Below are positions 26,636-35,343 of a stretch of 63,663 bases of DNA, piece after piece. The notes beneath the pieces were generated by a model. That model was given only the letters and a program-made list of their open reading frames with translations. It was not told the origin of the DNA and did not search any database. Both the position numbers and the translations under genes were made by a program. The DNA is from CAYRYU01 sp964428355 (lineage in GTDB: Bacteria > Muiribacteriota > Ozemobacteria > Ozemobacterales > Ozemobacteraceae): the NCBI GenBank assembly GCA_964428355.1, contig CAYRYU010000036.1, positions 1 through 63,663 on the forward strand, in the 5' to 3' direction. How positions within the stretch are numbered: position 1 is the first letter of the stretch; every line of letters begins with the position of its first letter.

Positions 26636-27070
26636 TCAAGGCAGGCTGGCTTCCATTTCCTGATGGAGAATGCCCGCTTCCAGGAACTCCTCCCCGATAT
26701 TCTTGAAACCCATGCCTGCGTAAAACCCAATCGCCTGCTTCTGGGCATGAAGCCTGACCTTCCTGAAACCTGCCTTCGAGCACCAATTCATGAGATACTG
26801 CAAAATCTGCTTCCCGATTCCCTGGCCGCGGAAGGCTTTCCGGACAGCCAGTCTCCCGATTCGAGCGACACCGGGCTCGCTTGGGTCCGGAAACCACCTC
26901 CCGGTACCAATTTCATTCCCGTCTTTCCCGGCCAGAGCATGATGCGCAGTGGGGTCAATCTCGTCCCTTTCGAGAGATGAGGGTACCCCTTGCTCGAGCA
27001 CGAAAACCTCGAGACGAATGGAAAATGCCGCCAAAAGGTCGGATTCTGAAGAGACATCGCGAAGCTGCAT
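26636..27070 (-). CDS. GNAT-family N-acetyltransferase
   Basis: 144 aa. The acetyl-CoA binding block RIGRLAVRKAFRGQGIGKQILQ and a YAGMGF block near the C-terminus identify the GNAT fold. The N-terminal pattern R-x-EVF-x-LEQGVP...E-D-x-D is that of the ElaA/YjcF-type subgroup. The RBS before ATG 27070 is weak. It stands between the M48 gene and the citrate lyase operon, divergent to the latter. The acceptor substrate cannot be told. Confidence 0.88.
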   Translation of the reverse strand: MQLRDVSSESDLLAAFSIRLEVFVLEQGVPSSLERDEIDPTAHHALAGKDGNEIGTGRWFPDPSEPGVARIGRLAVRKAFRGQGIGKQILQYLMNWCSKAGFRKVRLHAQKQAIGFYAGMGFKNIGEEFLEAGILHQEMEASLP

Positions 27071-27236
27071 GCTGTATTGTCCAAAAAGTGATATAAAAGA
27101 AAGAAGAGCGGTAATAAAAACAAAAAAATAATAACAATCGGATTTGGAATTGCTCGGACGTTTCGGTCATGCTCTGGATTTCTCCCTGGAGCACTCATGC
27201 AAAGATACACCAAAATCCAATTGCGGAGAAGGGGGC

Positions 27237-27265
27237 TTCCGAAATCCATTCGTAGGTGATAAAAT
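27237..27265 (+). promoter_or_regulatory. promoter candidate for ATP-citrate lyase operon
   Basis: TAAAAT at 27260-27265 (5 of 6 to TATAAT) with TTCCGA 17 bp upstream (3 of 6 to TTGACA). It lies about 65 bp before the first ATG. Confidence 0.4.
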
Positions 27266-27331
27266 ACACCCTTCGGACCATTAAGAAGAGAACTCTTGAT
27301 TGGTCAAATCTCTCTTCATAAGGAGATAGTC

Positions 27332-28672
27332 ATGGCTCAACGCGGAATTCGGGAATACCATGCCAAACGTATGGTGGCCCGACACCTTTCCTCTTTTTTG
27401 AAGGCGGACATGCCCGAGGGTGAAAGCACCCGACCGAATTCGCCCAAGGTGGGGGCCTCCCTTTCGGATCACGGGTACCTGGGGGAGATCGTTCTCGTGA
27501 ACGCTCAAACCGACTGGAAAGGCCTTGCCAGGAAGAATCCCTGGCTGAATACGGGGCCTCTCGTTGCAAAGCCGGACCAGCTGTTTGGAAAGCGCGGAAA
27601 GCATGGATTGGTTCTGGTCAACAAAAACCTGGATGAGACGAAAGCGTGGATCGATGAGCGGATGGGAAAAACCGTAAAGGTGGGTGAAACCACCGGAGTG
27701 CTAACGGATTTTTTGATCGAGCCCTGCACAAAACATGACGCCGAGTATTACGTTGCGATAAAGACCTTGAGCGATGGTGATGTGATCTACTTTTCCACCG
27801 AGGGTGGGATCAACGTCGAGGAAAACTGGGACAAGGTTGTTCAGATCAAGGTGCCTGTGCTGGGAGAAGTTTCATCGCGGGCGATCGAAGAAGCTCTTCC
27901 CAAGAAGCTCAAGGACAGGCAGAAGATCGCGGCCTATATCAAGGGCCTTCACGGTTTCTTCGCAGCCCTTCATTTCTCGTATCTGGAAATCAATCCGTTT
28001 ACCATTGTGGGGGAGGCTTTCATTCCCCTGGATATGGTGGCAAAGGTGGATGACACTGCCCATTTCCAATGCAAGGATCTCTGGGGCGAAGACCTGGAGT
28101 TCCCCGCCTCATTCGGCCGGGTTTCGACCCCGGAGGAGGAAAAGGTGCGGGAGCTCGACTCCCTTTCGGGCGCGTCATTGAAGCTGACGATCCTCAACCC
28201 CGAGGGCCGAATCTGGAATATGGTTGCGGGTGGGGGGGCTTCCGTGATTTTCGCGGATACCGTCTGCGACCTGGGCCATTCGTCTGAGCTGGCTTTTTAT
28301 GGGGAGTATTCCGGCGATCCAAGTACGCAGTTGACCTACGAATATGCAAAGGTGGTCATGGATCTGATGACCCGAAAACCCGACCCCAAGGGGCGGCCCA
28401 AGTGCCTGATCATCGGTGGCGGGATCGCCAACTTCACCGATGTTGCCAAGACCTTCACCGGGATCATCATGGCCCTTAAGGACTACGCGGAAAAGCTCAG
28501 GTCGGTGAAAGCCCAGATCTTCGTCCGTCGTGGCGGTCCGAACTTCCATGAGGGGCTCGCGAAGATCAAGAAAGCGGCGGAAGATCTCAAGATCCCCATT
28601 TCAGTCCATGGACCGGAGTATCACATGACCCGAATCGTGGCGGATGCGCTCGCCCTCGGGACCGAGAAATAA
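27332..28672 (+). CDS. aclB: ATP-citrate lyase, small (citryl-CoA synthetase beta-like) subunit
   Basis: 446 aa. With the next gene it forms ATP-citrate lyase: citrate + ATP + CoA to acetyl-CoA + oxaloacetate + ADP + Pi. It is the ATP-grasp/CoA-ligase N-terminal part, close in pattern to plant ACLA: IREYHAKRMVARHL at the start, FLIEPCTKHDAEYYVAI, IWNMVAGGGASVIFADTVCDLG, and IGGGIANFTDVAKTF followed by VRRGGPNFHEGLAKI. ATG 27332 has AAGGAGA 5 nt upstream. It is about 20-50 aa longer than plant or Chlorobium counterparts, partly in an insertion near residues 25-45. Bacterial naming calls this aclB; plants call it ACLA. The partner starts 11 bp later. Confidence 0.9.
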   Translation: MAQRGIREYHAKRMVARHLSSFLKADMPEGESTRPNSPKVGASLSDHGYLGEIVLVNAQTDWKGLARKNPWLNTGPLVAKPDQLFGKRGKHGLVLVNKNLDETKAWIDERMGKTVKVGETTGVLTDFLIEPCTKHDAEYYVAIKTLSDGDVIYFSTEGGINVEENWDKVVQIKVPVLGEVSSRAIEEALPKKLKDRQKIAAYIKGLHGFFAALHFSYLEINPFTIVGEAFIPLDMVAKVDDTAHFQCKDLWGEDLEFPASFGRVSTPEEEKVRELDSLSGASLKLTILNPEGRIWNMVAGGGASVIFADTVCDLGHSSELAFYGEYSGDPSTQLTYEYAKVVMDLMTRKPDPKGRPKCLIIGGGIANFTDVAKTFTGIIMALKDYAEKLRSVKAQIFVRRGGPNFHEGLAKIKKAAEDLKIPISVHGPEYHMTRIVADALALGTEK

Positions 28673-28683
28673 GGAGCACGAAG

Positions 28684-30519
28684 ATGAAGCCAGCCTATCA
28701 ATTGTTCGACAAAAGTACCAGGGCAATCGTTTTCGGATTCCAGGTCAACGCGGTACAGCGGATGCTGGATTTCGATTTTTGTTGTCGCAGGGAAAAGCCG
28801 AGTGTCGCCGCCATCGTCGATCCGGGAAGGAATGAACTCCACAAATGTTTCTTCGGGTCCAAGGAGGTCTTCATCCCGGTGTACCCCGACCTTCCATCCG
28901 CCATCGAGTCCCATCCCGATGTCGACGTGATGATCAATTTCGCTTCCTTCAGGAGCGCATATCCCACAACCATGCAGGCTCTCGAACAAAAGCAGCTGAA
29001 GACCGTCGTGGTCATCGCCGAGGGAATTCCGGAGCGCTTCTCCCGGCACCTCAGGGCTGTCGCTCTCGAGCAGAAGAAGGTCATAATCGGGCCCGCCACC
29101 GTCGGGGGGATCGCCGCGGGTGCTTTCAAAATCGGAAACACCGGGGGCACGATCGACAACATCGTATCGTCGAAGCTCCATCGGCCCGGTTCAGTCGGAT
29201 TCGTGAGCAAATCCGGTGGGATGTCCAACGAGGCGTACAACATCATCTCCCGGAATTCCGACGGTTTGTTCGAGGGAATCGCCATCGGCGGCGATGCCTA
29301 CCCCGGATCCAACCTCCTCGAGCATCTGTTGAGATACGAGGCCAACCCCTCCATCAAGATGCTCGTCTGCCTGGGCGAGGTCGGCGGTGAGGAAGAATGG
29401 CGGATCGTCGAAGCGGTCAAGACCGGGGCCATCAAGAAGCCGCTGGTGATGTGGGTGACCGGAACCTCCATCGCTCACATGCCCAAGGGGATCCAGTTCG
29501 GGCATGCCGGGGCAAAAGCCGACGCCAAGAGGGAAACAGCCGAAGCGAAGAATGCCGCTCTCAAGGAAGCCGGCGTCGTCGTGCCGAAATCCTTCGACGA
29601 TTTCGGGGAATGCATCAAAAAGACCTTCGACAAGCTGGTTGCCGAGAAAAAACACTCCCCGCTGCCAGACGTCGAGCCTCCCGCCATTCCGATGATGCTC
29701 AAGGAGGCGATGGGCAGGAACATGGTCCGGAAGCCGACCTCCTTCACCTGCACCATCTCCGACGACTCGGGCGATGAGCTCGTTTACGCGGGTCACAAGA
29801 TCTCGAAGGTGATTTCCGAAGGTTACTCCGTCGGGGAAGTCATCGGCCTGCTCTGGTTCAAGGAAAGATTCCCGTCTTGGGCTGCCCAGTTCGTGGAAAC
29901 GGTTCTCAAGCTCAGCGCTGATCACGGTCCTTGCGTTTCGGGCGCACACAACGCGATCGTCACCGCCCGTGCAGGGCGAGATCTCATGAGCGCGGTCGCG
30001 TCGGGAATCCTTACCATCGGACCCCGCTTCGGGGGTGCGGTCGCCGGAGCCGCGGTCATGTTCAAGGAAGCCCGTGACCGGAAGCTTTCGGCGGATGAGT
30101 TCGTTGCAGACATGAAGAGCCGGGACATCAAGATCCAGGGAATCGGTCATCTCATCAAGAGCCTGAAGAATCCAGACAAGCGCGTTGTCCTTCTCAAGGA
30201 GTTCGCGAAGAAGAACTTCCCCGCCACTCCGCTTCTGAATTACGCTTTGGAAGTGGAAAAGGTGACCACGGCAAAGAAGGACACCCTCATCCTGAACGTC
30301 GATGGATGCATCGGGGTTCTCTCGGTCGACATGATGTACGGTCTGGGCTGGGACGAGGAACGGATCAAGACCGTCATCGACAGCGGCGGCTTGAACGGCC
30401 TGTTCCTGCTCGGGCGGACCATCGGGTTCATCGGGCATTACATGGATCAGCTCCGGCTGAAAGCGCCTCTGTACCGTCATCCGTGGGATGACGTCCTGTA
30501 CGATCTCCCAAAAGTCTGA
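28684..30519 (+). CDS. aclA: ATP-citrate lyase, large catalytic subunit
   Basis: 611 aa, matching the about 608-aa plant ACLB and Chlorobium AclA almost along its length: VQRMLDFDFCCRR near the start, KVIIGPATVGGIAAGAFKIG, and PGSVGFVSKSGGMSNE. The phosphohistidine block is QFGHAGAKAD. The citrate-synthase-like C-terminal part has SADHGPCVSGAHNAIVTARAGRDL and GIGHLIKS. In the latter, plants and animals have GHR and Chlorobium a lysine as I recall; a leucine here is unusual. AAGGAG precedes ATG 28684. A hairpin follows the gene, so the operon is these two genes only. Confidence 0.93.
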   Translation: MKPAYQLFDKSTRAIVFGFQVNAVQRMLDFDFCCRREKPSVAAIVDPGRNELHKCFFGSKEVFIPVYPDLPSAIESHPDVDVMINFASFRSAYPTTMQALEQKQLKTVVVIAEGIPERFSRHLRAVALEQKKVIIGPATVGGIAAGAFKIGNTGGTIDNIVSSKLHRPGSVGFVSKSGGMSNEAYNIISRNSDGLFEGIAIGGDAYPGSNLLEHLLRYEANPSIKMLVCLGEVGGEEEWRIVEAVKTGAIKKPLVMWVTGTSIAHMPKGIQFGHAGAKADAKRETAEAKNAALKEAGVVVPKSFDDFGECIKKTFDKLVAEKKHSPLPDVEPPAIPMMLKEAMGRNMVRKPTSFTCTISDDSGDELVYAGHKISKVISEGYSVGEVIGLLWFKERFPSWAAQFVETVLKLSADHGPCVSGAHNAIVTARAGRDLMSAVASGILTIGPRFGGAVAGAAVMFKEARDRKLSADEFVADMKSRDIKIQGIGHLIKSLKNPDKRVVLLKEFAKKNFPATPLLNYALEVEKVTTAKKDTLILNVDGCIGVLSVDMMYGLGWDEERIKTVIDSGGLNGLFLLGRTIGFIGHYMDQLRLKAPLYRHPWDDVLYDLPKV

Positions 30520-30530
30520 TCGGTCGCCAG

Positions 30531-30561
30531 GGAAACCGGTCCCCGCAGGGGGCCGGTTTCC
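30531..30561 (+). terminator. strong hairpin after aclA
   Basis: ggaaaccgg (30531-30539) and ccggtttcc (30553-30561) pair perfectly over 9 bp with further GC pairing inside. It starts 12 bp past the stop; the T-run is weak (TCTTTTT at 30573-30580). Confidence 0.6.
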
Positions 30562-30635
30562 GGTCTCGAGTGGTCTTTTTCCGCAGCCTGTCCGCCGCTC
30601 GTCCCGCCCAAAAATAATGAAAACCGGAGGGGAGT

Positions 30636-33600
30636 ATGAAGAGAGTCCTTGTCGTCCTCGTTTTGGTTCTGCTCGGAACCGCTTGCCAGGCATTCCAGTC
30701 CCAGTTCTTCCAGGATGAGCGGGGTGGTTTTTTCCGCCTCGATTTCTCGGTCGATGAGATTCCCGGGGTTACCGCCGATTCCCTTGCCATCGTTTCGGAG
30801 GGGAACAAGGTTTTTGGTTTGTACAAGATCGATACCGCCCGGATTTCGAGCGGGGAAAACCAGGTCTCCGAGAACCAGTGGCAGTTCGTGAACGGGAACA
30901 AGGAGGTTCAGAAGCTGAAACGCTGGGAAAACTCGCTTGGCCAGGAAGCGGGAAAGCTCTCCCAGCGTCGCGGTTCGCTCGAACTGATCCTTCGGCAGGA
31001 AAAGGCCGGGGAATTCGCGCTCGATCCGATCGAGCGGAGCAACATCGAAAGCAAGATCGCGGATCTGAAGACCAAGGAAGAGCCTTTTGAAAAGCGCATC
31101 TCCGAGGTGGTGACGCAAAGGACCCAGCTGGAAATGGAACTGGTAGCGCAGTTTTCGGAAAACAGGAAGAGGCTTTTTCGGGAGAAGCCCGATTTCAGCA
31201 TCCTGGGAAGGTTTTCCTCCCCGGGGCCCGCCACGCTTCGCCTCAACAACTCCCGGGACGGAAAGAAGATCATGGAAATTCCCCTTGCCCTCCCCGACAT
31301 CAAGGGAGGCGATCCGGAGCTGGTCCAGCAATGGTTGAAAGCCCAAAGGAACGATCTGGACCAGCTTGAAGCCGAAACGCCGGGCGACAGCGTCTTTTCC
31401 TACCTGAAGATCCAGTCCGCGCGGCGACTGGCTCGCGACCCGAAACAGGCGGGAGTTCGACCGGAAGAGTTCTCCCGCCAGGGCCGCAGCTCCCAACCCC
31501 CGGACCTCTATTCGATCCTGACCGGGGCGCTGGCCATCCAGGAAACTCTGCAACTGGACCGGATGGGGGCGGGGGCGGACCAGATCGCCCCTAGCATTCC
31601 CATCAGGAGGCTCTCGGGTCCGAACATCCGGAGCCATTCCTACGTCGAGATGCTCAACAACCGTGTTCCACACACCCTTCCCATCGACGAGCTCGTTCCC
31701 GAGGAGTTCTATTCCTGCCATTTCTCCGATATCAACCGTCAGATCGCGTTTTCAGACCTATTGGAACAATGGGGTACCAGCCTTTTCCAGACCTTGAGGG
31801 TCTCCGCCCACGATGCCCAGGCGAAGGAAAAATACCTGCGGCAGCTTTGCCTCGAGAAGACCGAATTGAGCCGGCTGTTCGGGGACAAAGCGATCGACGA
31901 CCTCATCCTTTGCGGTGCCGACCCATTCCTGCACGAGGGAACCGACCTCAGCGCCGTCTTTTCCGTCCGGAACCGGACCCTTTTGGATGCAAGTCTCGCC
32001 AGGTTCCGCATGCAGGCGAAGGCCTCGTTCCCCGACGCGAAGGAGGAAGATTTCTCTTTCGGAAACACCCCGATTCACGTGCTGTCCACTCCCGACCGGG
32101 TGGTCCGTTCCTTCGCTTGCGACCTCGGAGAGTTCAAGGTCGTCTCGAACTCCCGCCGGGCGCTCGAAACCATCATTGACACCTTCCAGGACAAGCATCC
32201 CAGCCTGGCCGACGCCCCGGATTACAGGTATGTCCGGACGGTCTTCCCCAGCGAGAAGGGACGGGAGGATTTCTTCCTGTACCTTTCGGAGAAACATATC
32301 AGGCAGTTGGTGGGTCCCGTCTGGAAGGTCGCCCGCCAAAGACGGCTCCATTGCGTCAACAGCCTGCGGATCCTCCAGAACTCCCTGGCCCTCTTCGGTT
32401 CGGAACATGCCACGGGTACCCCTTCGTTGGAGCGTTTGGTTCAGGAAGAGTTCGTTGATCCCTCATACCTCTTCTGCCCCGACGGCGGAACGTACACCCT
32501 TGCGGGTTCCGATCTGCAACCGGTCTGCAGTCATCATGGTTCGTTGAGACTGTTCGTTCCGATCATCGATCAACCCCCCACCCTCGTTACCGAAAGCGAA
32601 TGGGACCAGTACCAGAAATTCGTGCAGGATTACAACCTGAACTGGGCCAAGTTCTTCGACCCGATCGGGATCCGCGGTATCATTCCGCCCGAGGGGGCCC
32701 CGGCTTCCGGAAGTGGGGAAGTACGGCTGGAAACCTGCATCCTGCCATTGGTCGAAAACCCGTTCTACGACGGTTTCAAGAAGTTCTCCTCGGGTGTCCC
32801 CGTGAAGATGGATTTCCCGACGCACCCCAGGACGATCGTCCAGTTTCTATGCAAGCTGAACCTCCAGGATCTCAGAACCTGGGACGCTTCCTTCGAGCGG
32901 TTCTTTTTCACCCTGACGAAGAATACCAGCCTCACCGGGGGGGAACTGGTGGACGCGCTGGGGGAATCGTTGTCGCTGAACTTCGTCGATACCGACCTGA
33001 AATACCTGATAAATCTCGGAAACGCGGGGCCATTGCTTTCCTTTTTCCAGATCTTCAACGATCCCTTCGTCCGTATGTTGGGGGAGTCGGTCCTTTCGGG
33101 GATCAATGTACCTTCTTACGCCGCGATTGCCGTCCGGGATGAGCAAAAGGTGGAGCGGTTCCTCCGGGATTGGTTGAGGGCTTTGTCCAGGGAAAGCGCG
33201 ATGGCGAACCTCGGTGCCTCCTCGTCGGGTGGCCCGGAAATCCTTGCCTACGACACCATTTCCGCCAGCGGCTCCCCGGTCATCCACACCCTCGACTACC
33301 CGCTCTTCGTTCTCCGGCTGCATTTCTTCTTCGTTGTACACGATGGTCATCTGATCGTGGCCAACCAGAGACGTATCATCACGGACATCCTGGCCCACCC
33401 GGAGATCCGGACAAAGGCCGAGACCAACCTCGCCCTTCGACTGACCGTGGGGAACTTCAACGACGTGACTCAAACCACCCGTCTTCATTGGCAGGAACGG
33501 ATGCGGGCGGTCTGCAGGAACAACCTCGGTTCCCTTTTTGCCCTCAACCGGTTCCGGGGGATTCCCCCCGCGGATTGGTGGGAACAGTCGCTCAGGATCA

Positions 33601-33824
33601 ACGGGTATGCTCCCTTCTGCCCCGCCAACGGTTCATATCTGATCGACCCGAACCTCGGGACCATACGTTGTTCGGTCCACGGGGACCTCTTATCTCCATG
33701 TCAGCCTTTCGACCTGGACATGTCGGTTCCCTTGAACAGGTTCGTCACCAGCCTGAAGTCGGTCGAAGCAAGTCTTTCTTTCACCCCCGAAGGGATCCGG
33801 ACCGAACTGAAACTCGACAGGTGA
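30636..33824 (+). CDS. large exported protein with two Cys/His ribbon motifs, function unknown
   Basis: 1062 aa. A signal peptide at about 1-22 (LVVLVLVLLGTACQA) directs export; the LGTAC sequence is a poor lipobox. A charged helical part at about 95-175 may form a coiled coil. Two similar short motifs occur: FCPDGGTYTL...CSHHG near residue 612 and FCPANGSYLI...CSVHG near residue 993. Such C-P-x-GG-x-Y...C-S-x-HG motifs are known from pseudopilin-like exported proteins and could bind zinc. The remaining sequence is alpha/beta-rich and matches nothing I recognise. GGAGGGG precedes ATG 30636. It is probably its own transcription unit. Confidence 0.8.
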   Translation: MKRVLVVLVLVLLGTACQAFQSQFFQDERGGFFRLDFSVDEIPGVTADSLAIVSEGNKVFGLYKIDTARISSGENQVSENQWQFVNGNKEVQKLKRWENSLGQEAGKLSQRRGSLELILRQEKAGEFALDPIERSNIESKIADLKTKEEPFEKRISEVVTQRTQLEMELVAQFSENRKRLFREKPDFSILGRFSSPGPATLRLNNSRDGKKIMEIPLALPDIKGGDPELVQQWLKAQRNDLDQLEAETPGDSVFSYLKIQSARRLARDPKQAGVRPEEFSRQGRSSQPPDLYSILTGALAIQETLQLDRMGAGADQIAPSIPIRRLSGPNIRSHSYVEMLNNRVPHTLPIDELVPEEFYSCHFSDINRQIAFSDLLEQWGTSLFQTLRVSAHDAQAKEKYLRQLCLEKTELSRLFGDKAIDDLILCGADPFLHEGTDLSAVFSVRNRTLLDASLARFRMQAKASFPDAKEEDFSFGNTPIHVLSTPDRVVRSFACDLGEFKVVSNSRRALETIIDTFQDKHPSLADAPDYRYVRTVFPSEKGREDFFLYLSEKHIRQLVGPVWKVARQRRLHCVNSLRILQNSLALFGSEHATGTPSLERLVQEEFVDPSYLFCPDGGTYTLAGSDLQPVCSHHGSLRLFVPIIDQPPTLVTESEWDQYQKFVQDYNLNWAKFFDPIGIRGIIPPEGAPASGSGEVRLETCILPLVENPFYDGFKKFSSGVPVKMDFPTHPRTIVQFLCKLNLQDLRTWDASFERFFFTLTKNTSLTGGELVDALGESLSLNFVDTDLKYLINLGNAGPLLSFFQIFNDPFVRMLGESVLSGINVPSYAAIAVRDEQKVERFLRDWLRALSRESAMANLGASSSGGPEILAYDTISASGSPVIHTLDYPLFVLRLHFFFVVHDGHLIVANQRRIITDILAHPEIRTKAETNLALRLTVGNFNDVTQTTRLHWQERMRAVCRNNLGSLFALNRFRGIPPADWWEQSLRINGYAPFCPANGSYLIDPNLGTIRCSVHGDLLSPCQPFDLDMSVPLNRFVTSLKSVEASLSFTPEGIRTELKLDR

Positions 33825-33904
33825 TCTGAATAAGACATCCCGGTACCCGGGTCGGGCTACGAACCGGAAAATTCCGTCGGGAATTTTTCGGCGAAAGCTT
33901 TTGG

Positions 33905-33933
33905 TTGGTAACGGTCAGGTTGTGGTGTACAAT
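33905..33933 (+). promoter_or_regulatory. sigma-70-type promoter
   Basis: TTGGTA 33905-33910 (4 of 6), 17-bp spacer, TACAAT 33928-33933 (5 of 6), about 65 bp before the Tyr-Pro-Gly-rich gene. Confidence 0.6.
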
Positions 33934-33999
33934 CTTTTTGGATTTGGAAAAAGGGCCCCAATGAGTGGGACCTACCCAACTCGACAAGGAGGATGAGTG

Positions 34000-34587
34000 A
34001 TGTTCGGGAAAACGCTTCCAACCAGTGTTCTCAAGGTTCTTTTCGTCGTGGGGTTCATCTGGGCATTCCAGCCGACCCCGGGGCTTTTCGCCCAGAATTA
34101 CGTGGCAGCTCCCGGGTACCAGTATGTTCCCGGGTACACCCCCTGGTATTACCCCGCCGATTATCCGGGGTACTCGACGGCGGTCAATCCAGCGGCATAC
34201 CCGGTGGCATACCCGGGTTACTATCCGGGTTACTATCCGGGATTCGTTTCCACTGACGGCCGGAGGGTGATGTATTTCCCCTGGGGTTACCGTGGGCAGG
34301 TGGATCGCCGGTTCGCCTATCTCAGACCGGGCATGAGCTGGGGATGGCCGGTTGCCTATCCCTGGATCGCCAGCCCGCAATTTTCCGTTCCCAACCAATT
34401 GCAGACCTCGTATCAAGGCCCTTACTGGACGTGTACCGCCTACCGGCGGCATCGTGGCCTCTTCCGGCGAAGTCCCTGGCGGCTTTACTGGACACCGTAT
34501 TACGTAACCGGGCCGGCGGTTCAGGCCGGGTCACCGATCCCCAATTCCCCCTCCTTCCCTTCCCAACCTTCAACAACCACGCCCTGA
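34000..34587 (+). CDS. exported Tyr/Pro/Gly-rich protein
   Basis: 195 aa. A signal peptide (about 1-31, ending GLFA) is followed by a stretch in which Tyr, Pro and Gly make up most residues, with iterations such as YPVAYPGYYPGYYPGF at about residues 65-82. The C-terminal half is basic and aromatic (RRHRGLFRRSPWRLYWTPYY) and ends in a Ser/Pro/Thr tail. ATG 34000 has AAGGAGG 7 nt upstream; GTG 33997 is just before it. It has its own promoter and intrinsic terminator. No family recognised. The composition recalls structural or adhesive surface proteins; this is inference only. Confidence 0.8.
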   Translation: MFGKTLPTSVLKVLFVVGFIWAFQPTPGLFAQNYVAAPGYQYVPGYTPWYYPADYPGYSTAVNPAAYPVAYPGYYPGYYPGFVSTDGRRVMYFPWGYRGQVDRRFAYLRPGMSWGWPVAYPWIASPQFSVPNQLQTSYQGPYWTCTAYRRHRGLFRRSPWRLYWTPYYVTGPAVQAGSPIPNSPSFPSQPSTTTP

Positions 34588-34616
34588 TTCCAATATCGAT
34601 CAAGCCCAAAGGCAGA

Positions 34617-34647
34617 ACCAGCCCCAACCCGGGGCTGGTTTTTTTTC
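34617..34647 (+). terminator. intrinsic terminator
   Basis: accagcccc (34617-34625) pairs ggggctggt (34631-34639) perfectly, followed by eight Ts. Classic Rho-independent terminator for the Tyr-Pro-Gly-rich gene. Confidence 0.9.
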
Positions 34648-34650
34648 GAT

Positions 34651-34751
34651 GAACCCCCGGGGTCACATTTTGATGTGAACCCCCGGGGTCACATTTTTTC
34701 GTGAACCCCCGGGGTCACATTTTTTCGTGAACCCCCGGGGTCATTTTCGGA
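34651..34751. repeat. 26-bp tandem repeat, four copies
   Basis: Units begin at 34651, 34677, 34703 and 34729; each starts gaacccccggggtcacattt and the last is degenerate. With the preceding gt each copy holds a near-palindrome, gtgaacccccggggtcac. The complement contains accccgggggt, the same core as the 18-bp array near 5.6 kb. The last unit supplies the stop codon of the minus-strand gene at 34741. Confidence 0.9.
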
Positions 34752-35310
34752 CTTTCTTTTTCAGTTCGATGAAAAGACGTTCGCACGCGTTGTCCGTGCA
34801 GCGTGTAATCTGGACCTTCCCGTCCGTGATCTCCGCCCGGATCTTGTGCATGGTTACCACCTTTCCCTGAAGAATGATCGCGATCCGGGACATTATGTGG
34901 GACCCGGTGAATTTCTTCAGAGGTTCAACCTGTTCCGGGGCAATCGAAATGTGCAGCAGGGGCTTTCCGCTGGCGTCGCTTCCCTTCCCAGGTTCGGAAT
35001 CCAGAATGAGGGGTACCTCGGGCTTTTTCCCAACCACGAAGACCCGCGGCGGATCGGTTGGCTTCTCCTCGAGAAAGAAGTAGTCGTCCGTAATCTCGGT
35101 TTCATCCGCTTTCACCGCGGGTGAAGCCGCTTCTCCCACGGGGTGTTCGCCCCTGATGAGGTAGATTCCATCTTCAAGGGGGGCTGAGGCGGTTTCCGCG
35201 GAAACCGGGGCGGTTTCACTCGCAGCAAAAGCCGGGAATGATGCTTGTCCGAAAAGGATGACGAGCATCCCCAAAACAACTCCACACAGTTTCTCAGATT
35301 GGCGTTTCAA
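34741..35310 (-). CDS. exported protein with SecDF P1-head-like domain
   Basis: 189 aa. Signal peptide at about 1-29 (ending PAFA), an Ala/Glu/Pro-rich linker to about 80, then a C-terminal segment (about 105-185: LLHISIAPEQVEPLKKFT, then RIAIILQGKVVTMHKIRAEITDGKVQIT) that follows the pattern of the periplasmic P1 head subdomain of SecD, which binds emerging proteins. There are no SecD membrane helices, so it is a stand-alone soluble version. Two cysteines near the end (CTDNAC) could form a disulfide. TTG 35310 is the start with GGGGAGA upstream. Its stop codon lies in the adjacent 26-bp repeat. Confidence 0.7.
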   Translation of the reverse strand: MKRQSEKLCGVVLGMLVILFGQASFPAFAASETAPVSAETASAPLEDGIYLIRGEHPVGEAASPAVKADETEITDDYFFLEEKPTDPPRVFVVGKKPEVPLILDSEPGKGSDASGKPLLHISIAPEQVEPLKKFTGSHIMSRIAIILQGKVVTMHKIRAEITDGKVQITRCTDNACERLFIELKKKVRK

Positions 35311-35343
35311 TTCTTTCTTCTCCCCGACGATTTTCCAACGAAT

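Noticed and set aside
27332..30519. ATP-citrate lyase as eukaryotic contamination
   Set aside because: Both genes have bacterial RBSs, 11-bp spacing and no introns, and are flanked by bacterial genes with the same base composition.
34651..34751. 26-bp array as CRISPR
   Set aside because: No unique spacers; the whole period is repeated.
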